Source: Mycobacterium sp.
GTDB lineage: Bacteria > Actinomycetota > Actinomycetes > Mycobacteriales > Mycobacteriaceae
Length of the DNA stretch: 64,000 nucleotides
NCBI GenBank assembly: GCA_016197405.1
Contig: JACPVR010000007.1
Location: forward strand, 186,001-250,000
Reading direction: 5' to 3'
Each line of letters opens with the position of its first letter. The stretch's first letter is position 1. Positions 53,763-62,093 of the stretch are shown here, piece after piece. A program made the translations under genes and the position numbers. Under the pieces are notes generated by a model. The model was not told where the DNA came from, did no database searches, and saw only the letters and a program-made list of their open reading frames with translations.

Positions 53763-54791
53763 ATGCATGACACTACCGTGGTGGTCACTGGGGGTTCGGG
53801 GTTCCTTGGTGTCCACACGATCGTCCAGCTGCTCGCCGCCGGGCACAATGTCCGCACCACGATCCGTTCACCCAACCGTGAAGCCGATGTCCGCACCATG
53901 ATCGCCGCCGCAGGCGTCAATCCCGGTGATCGGCTCGCGTTCGCAATAGCAGACCTGACCTCAGACGACGGTTGGGACACCGCAGTGGCCGGCGCCGATT
54001 ACGTCCTGCACATGGCGTCGCCATTTCCCCCCGCCGCCCCGGCGCACGAGGATGACCTCATCGTTCCTGCCCGTGACGGCACCCTGCGGGTGCTGAGCGC
54101 CGCACGTGACGCCGCGGTCAAGCGAGTGGTCGTGACGTCGTCGTTCGCCGCCATCGGATACGGCCATCGCGGATCTGGGCCGTTCGGCGAGACAGTCTGG
54201 ACCAACGTCGACGCACCCATCGGCGCCTATATCAAGTCGAAGACCCTCGCCGAGAAAGCTGCCTGGGATTTTATCGAGACCGATGGTGGGGCTATGGAAT
54301 TAGTGGTCATAAATCCGTCCGGGATCTTTGGTCCCGCACTGGGTGCCGATTACTCCAGCTCGCTGAACATGGTGAAAGCTCTACTCGAGCGCCAGATTCC
54401 GTTTCTGCCTGATGTCACCTTCGGCGCGGTCGACGTTCGCGATGTTTCAGCCTTGCACATCCAGGCGATGGTCGATCAGCGGGCGATTGGCCAGCGCATC
54501 ATCGCCGCGAGCGCGTTCACTTCGATGGCAGAGATCGCCAGCATCTTGCGGCTTAATTTGGGCGACGAGGCTGCCAGGGTTCCCGACAGACCCATCCCGA
54601 CCTGGTTGCTCAAGGCACTCGCGGTGTTCGTCAAGCCGTTGGGTGAGATGGCCAGCAATGCAGGCACCCGCCGTGAACCTCAACTTGGTAAGGCTCGCGG
54701 CTTGCTCGGCTGGTCACCACGTCCCCTCACCGAGACGATGATCGACACCGCGCACAGTCTGCAGGGCTTGCACACGAGCACCGGCCGGTAG
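53763..54791 (+). CDS. Extended SDR, NAD(P)-dependent epimerase/dihydroflavonol-reductase-like
   Basis: A 342-residue extended short-chain dehydrogenase. The cofactor site VTGGSGFLGVH is at the N terminus, the catalytic Ser in VVVTSSFAAIGYG and the Tyr-x-x-x-Lys in YIKSKTLAEKAAW. It resembles dihydroflavonol 4-reductase or aldehyde reductase members, which reduce carbonyls. ATG 53763 gives MHDTTVVVTGG; a GGAAGG lies 11 bases upstream within a dyad ATTGCC/GGCAAT (53738-53756), a possible operator. It is followed by the SnoaL-like gene, probably the same mRNA. Confidence 0.87.
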   Translation: MHDTTVVVTGGSGFLGVHTIVQLLAAGHNVRTTIRSPNREADVRTMIAAAGVNPGDRLAFAIADLTSDDGWDTAVAGADYVLHMASPFPPAAPAHEDDLIVPARDGTLRVLSAARDAAVKRVVVTSSFAAIGYGHRGSGPFGETVWTNVDAPIGAYIKSKTLAEKAAWDFIETDGGAMELVVINPSGIFGPALGADYSSSLNMVKALLERQIPFLPDVTFGAVDVRDVSALHIQAMVDQRAIGQRIIAASAFTSMAEIASILRLNLGDEAARVPDRPIPTWLLKALAVFVKPLGEMASNAGTRREPQLGKARGLLGWSPRPLTETMIDTAHSLQGLHTSTGR

Positions 54792-54824
54792 CGATAACCA
54801 CGTGGCGCAAGAAGGAGACACAAG

Positions 54825-55214
54825 ATGAGTCAGCGACTTGCCGAACTTCTCTACCGCAACCTTCAGGAAGTTTTCGGAGAGGGGGACCCCGACCGCCGAC
54901 GCACAGCGATCGAAGAGTTCTACACCGACGACTGTGTGATCTACGTGCCCGACGACGTCCTGGTTGGGATCGAGGCACTGGATCATTTCGCAGGTGCTTT
55001 GCGTGCGACCCATCCGCGCTTCGTCTACACACCAAGTGGAGAGGCCCAGGTGTTGCACAACGGCGGAATTCTCGCGTGGGGGTCGGGCCTCGAAGGTGAA
55101 CCACCCGAGTGCACCGGGCTGGATGTTGTGGTCTTTCGCGAGACCAAGATCGCCACGCTGTATGTCTTCCTCAACCCGAAAATATCGGAGCTGCGGCACG
55201 ACAGCAGAACGTGA
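54825..55214 (+). CDS. SnoaL-like (NTF2-fold) protein
   Basis: A 129-residue NTF2-like protein (YRNLQEVFGEGDP, IEEFYTDDCVIYVPDD, GIEALDHFAGAL, VFRETKIATLYVFLNP). SnoaL-type proteins are small cyclases, isomerases or hydrolases, or just binding proteins; no diagnostic residues settle this. An AAGGAGA site lies seven bases before ATG 54825, 33 bp after the SDR gene, so the two are likely co-transcribed. Confidence 0.82.
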   Translation: MSQRLAELLYRNLQEVFGEGDPDRRRTAIEEFYTDDCVIYVPDDVLVGIEALDHFAGALRATHPRFVYTPSGEAQVLHNGGILAWGSGLEGEPPECTGLDVVVFRETKIATLYVFLNPKISELRHDSRT

Positions 55215-55465
55215 TCGCCGCACCATTCACCGCGCTGGCAGGGATCTGAACACTCCTAACCCGCTGAACATCCCTTCGAGGGTGTATGAAGGATCCCCCT
55301 GGAAGCGTGACGATGTCGACGGTTCTCTATCGGTACACCTTGCTGCGAACGGCTGCTTCACCGCCATTTGCTGAGCAGTTAGGGTCGGCGGACTGGGTTG
55401 CATCATCTGGTACCTGGTGGTGACGACGGTGCTCAACATCGGGCAGCGCTTGGCCCGCCCACACC
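55215..55465. other. 251-bp gap between the SnoaL-like and isochorismatase genes
   Basis: No gene is supported. A weak dyad ATCCCTTC / GAAGGAT (about 55269-55293) might end the XRE-SDR-SnoaL transcript; nothing else stands out. Confidence 0.3.
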
Positions 55466-56056
55466 TCAGGCCCACAGGGTTTCGAGTGCGTCGACGCTGG
55501 TGACGAAAGTGTGCGCGGGAAAAAGCTTTTCCGTGAGAAAGTCATGGACGTCCCGGTCGCGATCGGCGCAGGCGTCCTGAAGGACCACGATCTGATAGTC
55601 GAGGTCCATTGCCTCACGCACGGTGCTCAGAACCACGCCTCCGGTGCTGATTCCGGCGAGGAGCAGGGTCGTGATCCCGTCCGCGCGCAGCTGCTGATGG
55701 AGATCGGTGGTGGAGAATGCGCCGACGCGCTTCTTGCGGACAGTGATGTCGCCGGGCCGGTGGTCGAGCCGAGAGTCGATCTGCGTGGCGGGGGCGTCGG
55801 CGTGCAGATCCGGTTTTCGCCTCCCGGAAGCCATTGCGGCGAAGACACTGGTCTCGGGAATGACGGCGAAATCGGTTTCGGTGAACGCCACTCGCACCCA
55901 GCCGATTCGACCACCGTGGTCGCGCACGTTGCGGACAGCGCCGGCAGCGCGCCCGACGAGCGAGTCGGCCTCGGGTAGCTGGGCGACGATCCCGTTCTGG
56001 TAATCCATCACCAGCAGTGCGGTGCGCTGTGGGTTGAGCGCGGGTGTGTCAGCCAT
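55466..56056 (-). CDS. Isochorismatase-family hydrolase without the cysteine nucleophile
   Basis: A 196-residue isochorismatase-fold protein. Asp in LLVMDYQNGI and Lys in TVRKKRVGAF are at the family catalytic positions, but the third position, Cys in nicotinamidase-type members, lies within GISTGGVVLSTVRE, which has no cysteine. This matches isochorismatase-type members that use no thiol. It overlaps the upstream MFS gene by eight bases and so is the second gene of a MarR-controlled unit. Confidence 0.87.
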   Translation of the reverse strand: MADTPALNPQRTALLVMDYQNGIVAQLPEADSLVGRAAGAVRNVRDHGGRIGWVRVAFTETDFAVIPETSVFAAMASGRRKPDLHADAPATQIDSRLDHRPGDITVRKKRVGAFSTTDLHQQLRADGITTLLLAGISTGGVVLSTVREAMDLDYQIVVLQDACADRDRDVHDFLTEKLFPAHTFVTSVDALETLWA

Positions 56057-57506
56057 GTCTGTCCTTTCGATCGGGGCGGTTGTCAGACAGTGAGCGGTCG
56101 AAAACCGTGATGAGCAGAAAAGCCACGCTGACGCCGACGAGCAACAGCGCGAGGTGGTGCATACCGTTGGTATCGGCGGCGGGATGGAAGAAAGTTGCTT
56201 GCGCGGCCGAGGAGATGATTGCTCCGAGATAGCCAAAGGTGCGCAACAATCCCGCCGATGCACCGATGTCCTCGGCCGGGGCTTGACGGTAAACCGCGTT
56301 CTGCAGGGCCAGGCTGTTGAGGCCCTGCGGAATGCCGAAGACCAGCGCGATCGCGATGAGTAACCACCACGGTGTGGATGGCTGCAGAGCCAGCAGCAGC
56401 AGGCAGCCGATGATCTGCCCGGCTGCGGCCACGACGAGCTTGGCGCGCACCTGTTCGCGACGGCCACTGATAATCGACACTACGATCCCGGTGGCGAACA
56501 CCGGCAGCGTGACCAGGCCCGCCTGGCTGGGTGACAGACCACGGCCGGCTTCGAGCCACTGCGTGAAGCCGTACATGAAGCTGTAGGAGACGATGTAAGC
56601 CGGCAGGGCCCGTCCGTAGGTGACCAGCAAGGCCACGTTGTCGCCGAGGATCCGAAGATCAAGGAACGGCTGTGTGTGGGAGAGCTCGCGGCCGGCGAAG
56701 GCTGCCGCTGCGGCCACGGTGATGACCGCCAGATACCAATGCCCGACGTGCGGCTGTATCAGAAACAGCAGTAGTGCGACCAAGGTCGCCGCAAACAGAC
56801 CTATGCCGAGCAGGTCGAGGTCACGCACGCCGGCTCGGCGGTGCGGCGTCCGGCGTGCCTCGGGGGTCGGTTCGGACGGTTTGGGCAGGCGGCGCGCCCC
56901 GAGAACGAACGCAAAGAGCGCGATGGGGATGTTGATGGCGAAAGTGACGCGCCATCCACCGAGTCCGATCAGCAACCCACCCATCGAGGGACCGATGACA
57001 GAGATGGTCTGTGTCGAAATCGCCAGAATGGTCAGGACTTTGGTTGGGCTGTCGCGGCCGGTCCGATCGCTTTCGTCCTGTATGAGCCGCATCGCCGCGG
57101 GATAGCCGGCGCAGGTACCGAAGCCAAGGATCACCCGCGCGATGATCAACACGGTGAGATTCGGTGCGAGGGTGCCGATCACGCCGGCGACTCCGACGAG
57201 GGCAGTGGCGGGCAGGAACAGTCGGCGTGGGCCATACATGTCGATCAGTCGACCGACCACTGGCTGACCTACTGCTGTCGCCAGGTACAGCGACGAGATC
57301 AGCCACGCCGTCGCCGATGCCGGTGCGCCAAGCGAAAGGCCGATCGGCACCAGGGCGACCGCGATGATCGTGGAATTGATCGGATTGAGCACCGCGCCGG
57401 AGATGAGGGGCGCGAGCAGCTTGCGGTCAAACCCGTCTTCTGCCTCGGATCCTCGGCGTGTCCGGAAGCGAAACGAGCGCTTCCGGGCGGTGGCGTCGGC
57501 TGACAT
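56049..57506 (-). CDS. MFS drug-type efflux transporter (DHA2-like)
   Basis: A 485-residue major facilitator with about 14 hydrophobic segments, of the EmrB/QacA drug efflux type. The loop-2 motif GRLIDMYGPRRLF and TM5 motif GPSMGGLLIGLGGWR (motif C-like) are visible. It lies divergent from nothing but faces the MarR gene across a 172-bp gap with the same strand, and its promoter carries tandem ACCTGT/ACAGGT palindromes. TAGCCT (57513-57518) sits six bases before the ATG, so the transcript is probably leaderless and the operator overlaps the -10. The substrate is unknown. Confidence 0.87.
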   Translation of the reverse strand: MSADATARKRSFRFRTRRGSEAEDGFDRKLLAPLISGAVLNPINSTIIAVALVPIGLSLGAPASATAWLISSLYLATAVGQPVVGRLIDMYGPRRLFLPATALVGVAGVIGTLAPNLTVLIIARVILGFGTCAGYPAAMRLIQDESDRTGRDSPTKVLTILAISTQTISVIGPSMGGLLIGLGGWRVTFAINIPIALFAFVLGARRLPKPSEPTPEARRTPHRRAGVRDLDLLGIGLFAATLVALLLFLIQPHVGHWYLAVITVAAAAAFAGRELSHTQPFLDLRILGDNVALLVTYGRALPAYIVSYSFMYGFTQWLEAGRGLSPSQAGLVTLPVFATGIVVSIISGRREQVRAKLVVAAAGQIIGCLLLLALQPSTPWWLLIAIALVFGIPQGLNSLALQNAVYRQAPAEDIGASAGLLRTFGYLGAIISSAAQATFFHPAADTNGMHHLALLLVGVSVAFLLITVFDRSLSDNRPDRKDRHG

Positions 57507-57510
57507 ATAA

Positions 57511-57538
57511 ACAGGCTAACCTGTACAGGTTAACCTGT
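57511..57538 (-). promoter_or_regulatory. MarR operator with overlapping palindromes at the MFS promoter
   Basis: TAACCTGTACAGGTTA (57517-57532) is a perfect 16-bp palindrome. The overlapping ACAGGTTAACCTGT (57525-57538) is a second perfect one, and ACAGG at 57511-57515 adds a further half-site. The array overlaps the -10 TAGCCT of the MFS gene. Confidence 0.8.
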
Positions 57539-57678
57539 CCATTTAGGATGTCGATTGGGGTGAGGTTGTCGGGTTCGCCTTCGTGCCTTACCTTTTCGAG
57601 GCTCTGTCGATATTCGATCTGTCAGCCGACGTCAACGTCGCGTGGCTGAACGGACCGTTGGTGCAGCGGGGAGGGATG

Positions 57679-58125
57679 TCATGACTCCACGACGCGCTCG
57701 AGGAGAGTTATCGCCTCGTTGACCACAGCGAGCTCGGATTCGGTGAGATGCTCGGCAAGGGTCTGTGCCAGCCATTCGCGCCGAGATGCGCGGGCGCCCT
57801 GCGCATATGCCTGCCCCTCGGGGGTGAGGAAGATCAATTGGCGCCGGCCGTCGGACGGATCGGGTTCCCGTCGGATCAGGCCCTGCTTTTCCAGACTCGC
57901 CACGGTCTCGGCCATCGACTGCGGGCGCACCCGCTCGGCCCCGGCCAGTGCACTGGTCGACGAGGGGCCTTGGGTGGCCGCGATCCGCGCCAGTGCCGAA
58001 GCCTGCCCCGAGCTGAGCTCACCGATCGCCGAGGCATCCTGCATCTTGCGCCGAAGCCGGCCCACGAACACGCGCAAGGCGCTTGCGGCGGTCACTGCGG
58101 CGGCCGGAACCGTGTCAACATCCAC
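57679..58125 (-). CDS. MarR-family transcriptional regulator
   Basis: A 148-residue MarR protein with the winged helix in residues about 35-110 (GELSSGQASALARIA, SMAETVASLEKQGLIRREPDPSDGRRQLIFLTPEG) flanked by dimerisation helices. GTG 58125 lies six bases after TACACT (58132-58137), which suggests a leaderless mRNA. The 12-bp palindrome ACCTGTACAGGT lies next to that -10 and also at the MFS promoter, so it probably represses both itself and the MFS-isochorismatase unit. Confidence 0.9.
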   Translation of the reverse strand: MDVDTVPAAAVTAASALRVFVGRLRRKMQDASAIGELSSGQASALARIAATQGPSSTSALAGAERVRPQSMAETVASLEKQGLIRREPDPSDGRRQLIFLTPEGQAYAQGARASRREWLAQTLAEHLTESELAVVNEAITLLERVVES

Positions 58126-58137
58126 ATATGCAGTGTA

Positions 58138-58149
58138 ACCTGTACAGGT
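58138..58149 (-). promoter_or_regulatory. MarR autoregulatory operator
   Basis: ACCTGTACAGGT, a perfect 12-bp palindrome identical to the core of the site at 57519-57530. It abuts the marR -10 element. Confidence 0.8.
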
Positions 58150-58235
58150 AACCCTGTCTTCTTTCCGGGATTCCGTTGTCTGTTACCGATGCGCTGGACG
58201 CTGGGGGCACAACGGCTGAGAAAGCCGGCGTCAGA

Positions 58236-58928
58236 TCAGCGGTCGTGGATCAACGTGCCGAGCTGGGCGCGGATCTGGCGGGTCATATCGTCGGCGAGCA
58301 CTTCCTCGGCACCGGACTCTAAACCGTCGAGGACCTGACGCACGACGTCGACCGGCGAGGATTTGGGGGTGTCGCCGGCGAAGGACGCCATGTCGGTGTC
58401 GACCAATCCCATGTAGACACCCATCACCTGCACACCGCGGGACGCGAGTTCGTGGCGCATCGAATCGGTGGCGCTCCACAGCGCGGCCTTGGTGACACCG
58501 TAGCTGGCGCCGACCGGCCACCAGGCCAGCACTGAGCAGACGTTGACGATGGCGCCGGAGCGCTCTGCGATCCGATCGGCGAACGCGGACGCCAACGCCA
58601 GTGGGCCGAACAGGTTGGTCTCCAACTCTTCTCGTAGACCGGTGGTGTCGGCTGAGAGCACCGAGGAGCCGCGGAGAATGCCGGCGTTGTTGATGAGTAC
58701 ACCGACGTCGGAGGCTGCTTCCGATACCGCGGCGACGGATGCGGCATCGGTGACGTCGAGGCGTAGGGGGATCACGCGGGCGTCGGTGACGTCGATGTCC
58801 TCCGGGTTGCGGGCGGTGGCGTACACCTTGGCCACCTCCCGCTCGTCGAGCAGTTGCGTGATGTATTCGCGGCCCATGCCGCGGTTGGCTCCGGTGATGA
58901 GGACGGTCTGGCCTTTGAGGGCGGTCAT
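58236..58928 (-). CDS. Classical SDR oxidoreductase
   Basis: A 230-residue short-chain dehydrogenase. The cofactor motif ITGANRGMGRE, the NNAG motif VLINNAGILRG, the catalytic Ser in VNVCSVLAWW and Tyr-x-x-x-Lys in ASYGVTKAAL are intact. ATG 58928 follows GGAG. A perfect palindrome TGAACATGTTCA lies 13 bp upstream. Substrate unknown; it is 41 bp from the next gene upstream and may share an operon with the two alpha/beta hydrolases. Confidence 0.88.
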   Translation of the reverse strand: MTALKGQTVLITGANRGMGREYITQLLDEREVAKVYATARNPEDIDVTDARVIPLRLDVTDAASVAAVSEAASDVGVLINNAGILRGSSVLSADTTGLREELETNLFGPLALASAFADRIAERSGAIVNVCSVLAWWPVGASYGVTKAALWSATDSMRHELASRGVQVMGVYMGLVDTDMASFAGDTPKSSPVDVVRQVLDGLESGAEEVLADDMTRQIRAQLGTLIHDR

Positions 58929-58941
58929 GGCAGGCTCCAGG

Positions 58942-58953
58942 TGAACATGTTCA
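58942..58953 (-). promoter_or_regulatory. Palindromic operator-like site upstream of the SDR gene
   Basis: TGAACATGTTCA, a perfect 12-bp palindrome in the 41-bp gap between the SDR and hydrolase genes. I saw no second copy in the window, and the regulator is not evident. Confidence 0.5.
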
Positions 58954-58969
58954 TTGGCGGAAGGGACGG

Positions 58970-59806
58970 TCAGGCGAGGAAGGCGAGTGCTTCGGCGGCG
59001 AATTCTTCGTGATACTGGAAGATTCCGCCGTGGCCCGAATTCGGGTAGATGACGAGTTTGGATCCGGCGATTCGGCGGTGCAGGTCCTCGGACAGCGCAG
59101 ACGGCACCATACGGTCGTTGTCACCGTTGGCGATGAGGGTGGGCTGGGTGATCTTCGAGAGGTCGGCGGGGATGGCGCGCCCCCAGCGTTTGATCGCCTT
59201 CAGTTGGGTTTGGAAGGCCTTCACGCTGATCTTGGCGTCTCTGTCCTCGGTGCGTTCCTTGAGGCGCTGGACGAACGCGCGTGCTGCTCGTTTGCCGACT
59301 GCGTCGCGGTTGAAGAAGAGGAACTCCTTGGGGTCCTTGCCGGTGAGGGTGGCCCGCAGTGTGTCGAAATACGTTGTGCTGGACACCTTGTCGATTCCGT
59401 TGCCGCCGGCGGGCCCGGTGCCGGTCAGTATCAACTTGCGGACCAGTTCGGGGTGTTTGAGCACCAACGCCTGTGCGACCATGCCTCCGAGGGAGAAGGA
59501 CAGGATGTCCACGGTGGGGAAGCCGAGCGCGGTGATGAAGGCGTACGCGTCGTCGGCCATCGATTCGACGGTGTCGGGGACGGTGCCGGTGGAGGCGCCG
59601 ACGCCACGGTTGTCGAAGGCGATGACGTGATGTGTGTGGGCGATCGGGTCGATGACGCGTGGATCCCAGTTGTCCAGCGTGGCGGCCAGGTGGACGAAGA
59701 AGACGACGGGTATGCCACCTTTGGGTCCGAGCTCACGGTAGGCGTAGGTGACGCCGCCGGCGGTAACGGTGCGTGCCGGCGCGGCACTGTACGAGGTGGT
59801 GGCCAT
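58970..59806 (-). CDS. Alpha/beta hydrolase (paralog 1)
   Basis: A 278-residue alpha/beta hydrolase. RELGPKGGIPVVFFVHL, FDNRGVGASTG, the nucleophile elbow LSFSLGGM, the acid in NGDNDRMVPS and the late His in PNSGHGGIFQYH give a full catalytic set. The family includes haloperoxidase-like and lactonase-like esterases. It shares the same order of motifs and spacing with the next gene, so the pair arose by duplication. It follows that gene by 25 bp on the same strand. Confidence 0.88.
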   Translation of the reverse strand: MATTSYSAAPARTVTAGGVTYAYRELGPKGGIPVVFFVHLAATLDNWDPRVIDPIAHTHHVIAFDNRGVGASTGTVPDTVESMADDAYAFITALGFPTVDILSFSLGGMVAQALVLKHPELVRKLILTGTGPAGGNGIDKVSSTTYFDTLRATLTGKDPKEFLFFNRDAVGKRAARAFVQRLKERTEDRDAKISVKAFQTQLKAIKRWGRAIPADLSKITQPTLIANGDNDRMVPSALSEDLHRRIAGSKLVIYPNSGHGGIFQYHEEFAAEALAFLA

Positions 59807-59831
59807 GGTGTCTCCTGGTGTGTGGGGATGG

Positions 59832-60665
59832 TCAGTTGGCGAGGAAGCGCAGTGCTTCGGGAACGAACTCTTCGTGGTGTTGGAACACTCCGCCGTGGCC
59901 GGAGCTGGGGTAGATCTTCAACTGGGCGTTGGGAAGTCGGCGCGCCATGTCGGCGGAGTGGGCGCTGTCGACCATGAGGTCGTTGTCCCCATTGGCGACG
60001 AGGACGGGATGGGTGAGTAGGGACAAATCGTCGGGTTGGCTCTGACCTGCATGTCGGATGGCCTTGATTTGGGCGATACGGGCCTGGTTGGAGATCTTCT
60101 TGTCGCGGTCGTGACGACGTTCCTTGAGCCGGCCCAGGTAGTCCGATGCGGCCCGCTTGCCGTCTGGGGTGCGAGGGAAGAACAGGAAATTCCTCGGATC
60201 GCTGCGGGTGAGAGCTGCTTTGGCGTACGCACTGCCCACGATGGTGGCCATCTTGTCGATGCCACCGCCACCGCGCGGGCCGGTGCCGGCCAGGATCATC
60301 CGCCGGACGAGCTCGGGTGCTTGTAGCGCCACCATCTGGGCGACGCCGCCGCCGAGTGAGAACCCGAACAGATCAACCTTCTGCAGGCCCAGGGCGCGGA
60401 TGAACGCGATGGCATCGGTGCCCATCTGCTCGACGGTGGGCGGTACCGATCCGCCGCTCGCCCCGACCCCGCGATTGTCGAACGCGATCACGCGGTGATG
60501 GGCGGCGATGCCGTCGACGACCCGGGGGTCCCAATCATCGAGTACTGCCGTCAGATGGTGCAGGAATACCACCGGAACCTCGGAACTGTTCCCGAGCTCG
60601 CGGTAGGCGAACGGGACACCGCCGACGTCGATGGTGCGGTTTGGTGCGTCTTTCCAAGTTGTCAT
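59832..60665 (-). CDS. Alpha/beta hydrolase (paralog 2)
   Basis: A 277-residue paralog of the adjacent downstream gene (shared blocks YRELG, DNWDPRV/DDWDPRV, FDNRGVGAS, FSLGG, GDND, SGHGG). Its elbow is GFSLGGGV, which matches the classic G-x-S-x-G better than the neighbour does. ATG 60665 follows GAAAGG; a longer upstream frame is not supported. The function is unknown, but two near-identical hydrolases beside an SDR and an OYE suggest breakdown or detoxification of a hydrophobic carbonyl or ester. Confidence 0.88.
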   Translation of the reverse strand: MTTWKDAPNRTIDVGGVPFAYRELGNSSEVPVVFLHHLTAVLDDWDPRVVDGIAAHHRVIAFDNRGVGASGGSVPPTVEQMGTDAIAFIRALGLQKVDLFGFSLGGGVAQMVALQAPELVRRMILAGTGPRGGGGIDKMATIVGSAYAKAALTRSDPRNFLFFPRTPDGKRAASDYLGRLKERRHDRDKKISNQARIAQIKAIRHAGQSQPDDLSLLTHPVLVANGDNDLMVDSAHSADMARRLPNAQLKIYPSSGHGGVFQHHEEFVPEALRFLAN

Positions 60666-60733
60666 GTCGTGCCTTTCGTGCGTGGGCTGCGGGATAGGCG
60701 TGGTTCCACCTGCCACGTGGTGGCACGGACGTG

Positions 60734-61981
60734 TCATCGGATGCCCCGCTTGGGACGGAAAGACGAACGGCCGTTACGTCGGAGCATGGCCACTGTCGTG
60801 GCCAGCCGGCCTCGGTTCAGGTCCGGGTCCTGGCCGGCGCCCAGCCGATGCAGCTGATCGGTGTTCCAACTGATGTTGAGTACGCCGTCCAGTGCCTTGA
60901 GGTCGACGAATCTGCCCAAGACACCGCGCATCCCGTAGCGCAACTCGTGGGTCTGCAGCACCTCGATCCGGTCGGAAAGGATGGCAGCAGCGGCATCTGG
61001 AGTCGTCACCGCCGGACGGCCGAGTCCGACGACATCGCAGTCACCGGCGCGCAGCGCGGCCTCGATGGCGGACCGCGAGCGAAACCCACCCGTCACCGCC
61101 AGCGGAACGTCGCCGGCCAGCCGCCGGACGGTGCGGGCGTAATCGAGGAAGTACGCCTCGCGGTCGCGGGTACCGGCGGTGGCCGAACCCGACATCGCCG
61201 GCGATTCGTAGTTGCCGCCGCTGATCTCGATCAGGTCGAGACCCTCGTCGGCCAGTGCCGCGACCACGCCGCGTGATTCGTCCTCACTGAAACCGCCGCG
61301 CTGAAAATCCGCCGAGTTGAGTTTCACACTCAGCGCGAAGGTTGGTGACACGCGACTGCGGACACGACGGACGATCTCGAGAAGGAACCGCATCCGTCGT
61401 CGAGGGTCGCCACCCCACTCGTCAGTCCGCAGGTTTGTCAGCGGGGAGAGAAACTGCGTGACCAGGTAGCCGTGCGCGCCGTGGATCTGCACGCCGTCAA
61501 ACCCGGCCGTTTCGCAGACCACGGCTGCCGTCACGAATCGCTCGATGATGTCCTCGATCTCGGCTGAGGTCAGCGCGCGCGGCGTCGGCGATCCAGGCAG
61601 GCTCATCGGCACCGCGCTCGGGGCGACCGGGACGTGACCCAGCGCAAGTGGGTTCGATTGCCGTCCAGGGTGATTGAGTTGAACCCAGATCGGCACGCCG
61701 CCGTCGTGGGTCGACTTGGCCCACCGGCTGAGTGCATCGAGGTCGCGGTCGTCCTCGATCACCACATTGCCGGGCTCGCCCAACTGAGTGCGATCGACCA
61801 TCACGTTGCCGGTGATCAGCAACCCGTAACCGCCCTGACTCCACGTGCGGTAGAGCCGATCCAGATGCGCACCCGGCGCGTGCGAGGTATCGGAGAGTGC
61901 CTCACTCATCGCGGCTTTCATGAGCCGGTTCGGGAGGACCTGTCCGCAGGGCAGCGGCAGTGGATCGTGCGGTGAAGTCAT
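60734..61981 (-). CDS. Old-yellow-enzyme-type NADH:flavin oxidoreductase
   Basis: A 415-residue FMN enzyme of the OYE family. FMN and substrate-binding segments LPNRLMKAAMSEAL, VQLNHPGRQSNP, GVQIHGAHGYLVTQFLSPLTN with RTDEWGG, and VGLGRPAV are typical. There is no Cys-rich C-terminal iron-sulfur domain, so it is the short type that reduces activated C=C bonds or nitro groups. ATG 61981 gives the usual N terminus and has GAGGA upstream; ATG 62005 is an alternative close to a -10 TACGCT. It is divergent from the TetR gene. Confidence 0.9.
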   Translation of the reverse strand: MTSPHDPLPLPCGQVLPNRLMKAAMSEALSDTSHAPGAHLDRLYRTWSQGGYGLLITGNVMVDRTQLGEPGNVVIEDDRDLDALSRWAKSTHDGGVPIWVQLNHPGRQSNPLALGHVPVAPSAVPMSLPGSPTPRALTSAEIEDIIERFVTAAVVCETAGFDGVQIHGAHGYLVTQFLSPLTNLRTDEWGGDPRRRMRFLLEIVRRVRSRVSPTFALSVKLNSADFQRGGFSEDESRGVVAALADEGLDLIEISGGNYESPAMSGSATAGTRDREAYFLDYARTVRRLAGDVPLAVTGGFRSRSAIEAALRAGDCDVVGLGRPAVTTPDAAAAILSDRIEVLQTHELRYGMRGVLGRFVDLKALDGVLNISWNTDQLHRLGAGQDPDLNRGRLATTVAMLRRNGRSSFRPKRGIR

Positions 61982-62005
61982 CAGGCGGCCGTCCTCGGGA
62001 ACCAT

Positions 62006-62093
62006 TGGCGTATGAGCGTAATATTATGACTGTAAGATAATGCGCTATGGTTGGTCAAGCAGATCGCGAATTTGGTGACGGAAGGCGCTGACG
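62006..62093. promoter_or_regulatory. OYE/TetR divergent promoter region with dyad
   Basis: This AT-rich gap holds an inverted repeat: GCG-N4-ATTAT (62016-62027) facing ATAAT-GCGC (62037-62045), with nine bases between the ATTAT/ATAAT arms. It is the likely operator of the adjacent TetR protein on both promoters. Confidence 0.55.

Noticed and set aside
60700..60733. Small hairpin TGCCAC-N3-GTGGCA near 60709-60723 as a terminator of an upstream gene
   Set aside because: The stem is only six base pairs without a U-tract; too weak to list as a feature.
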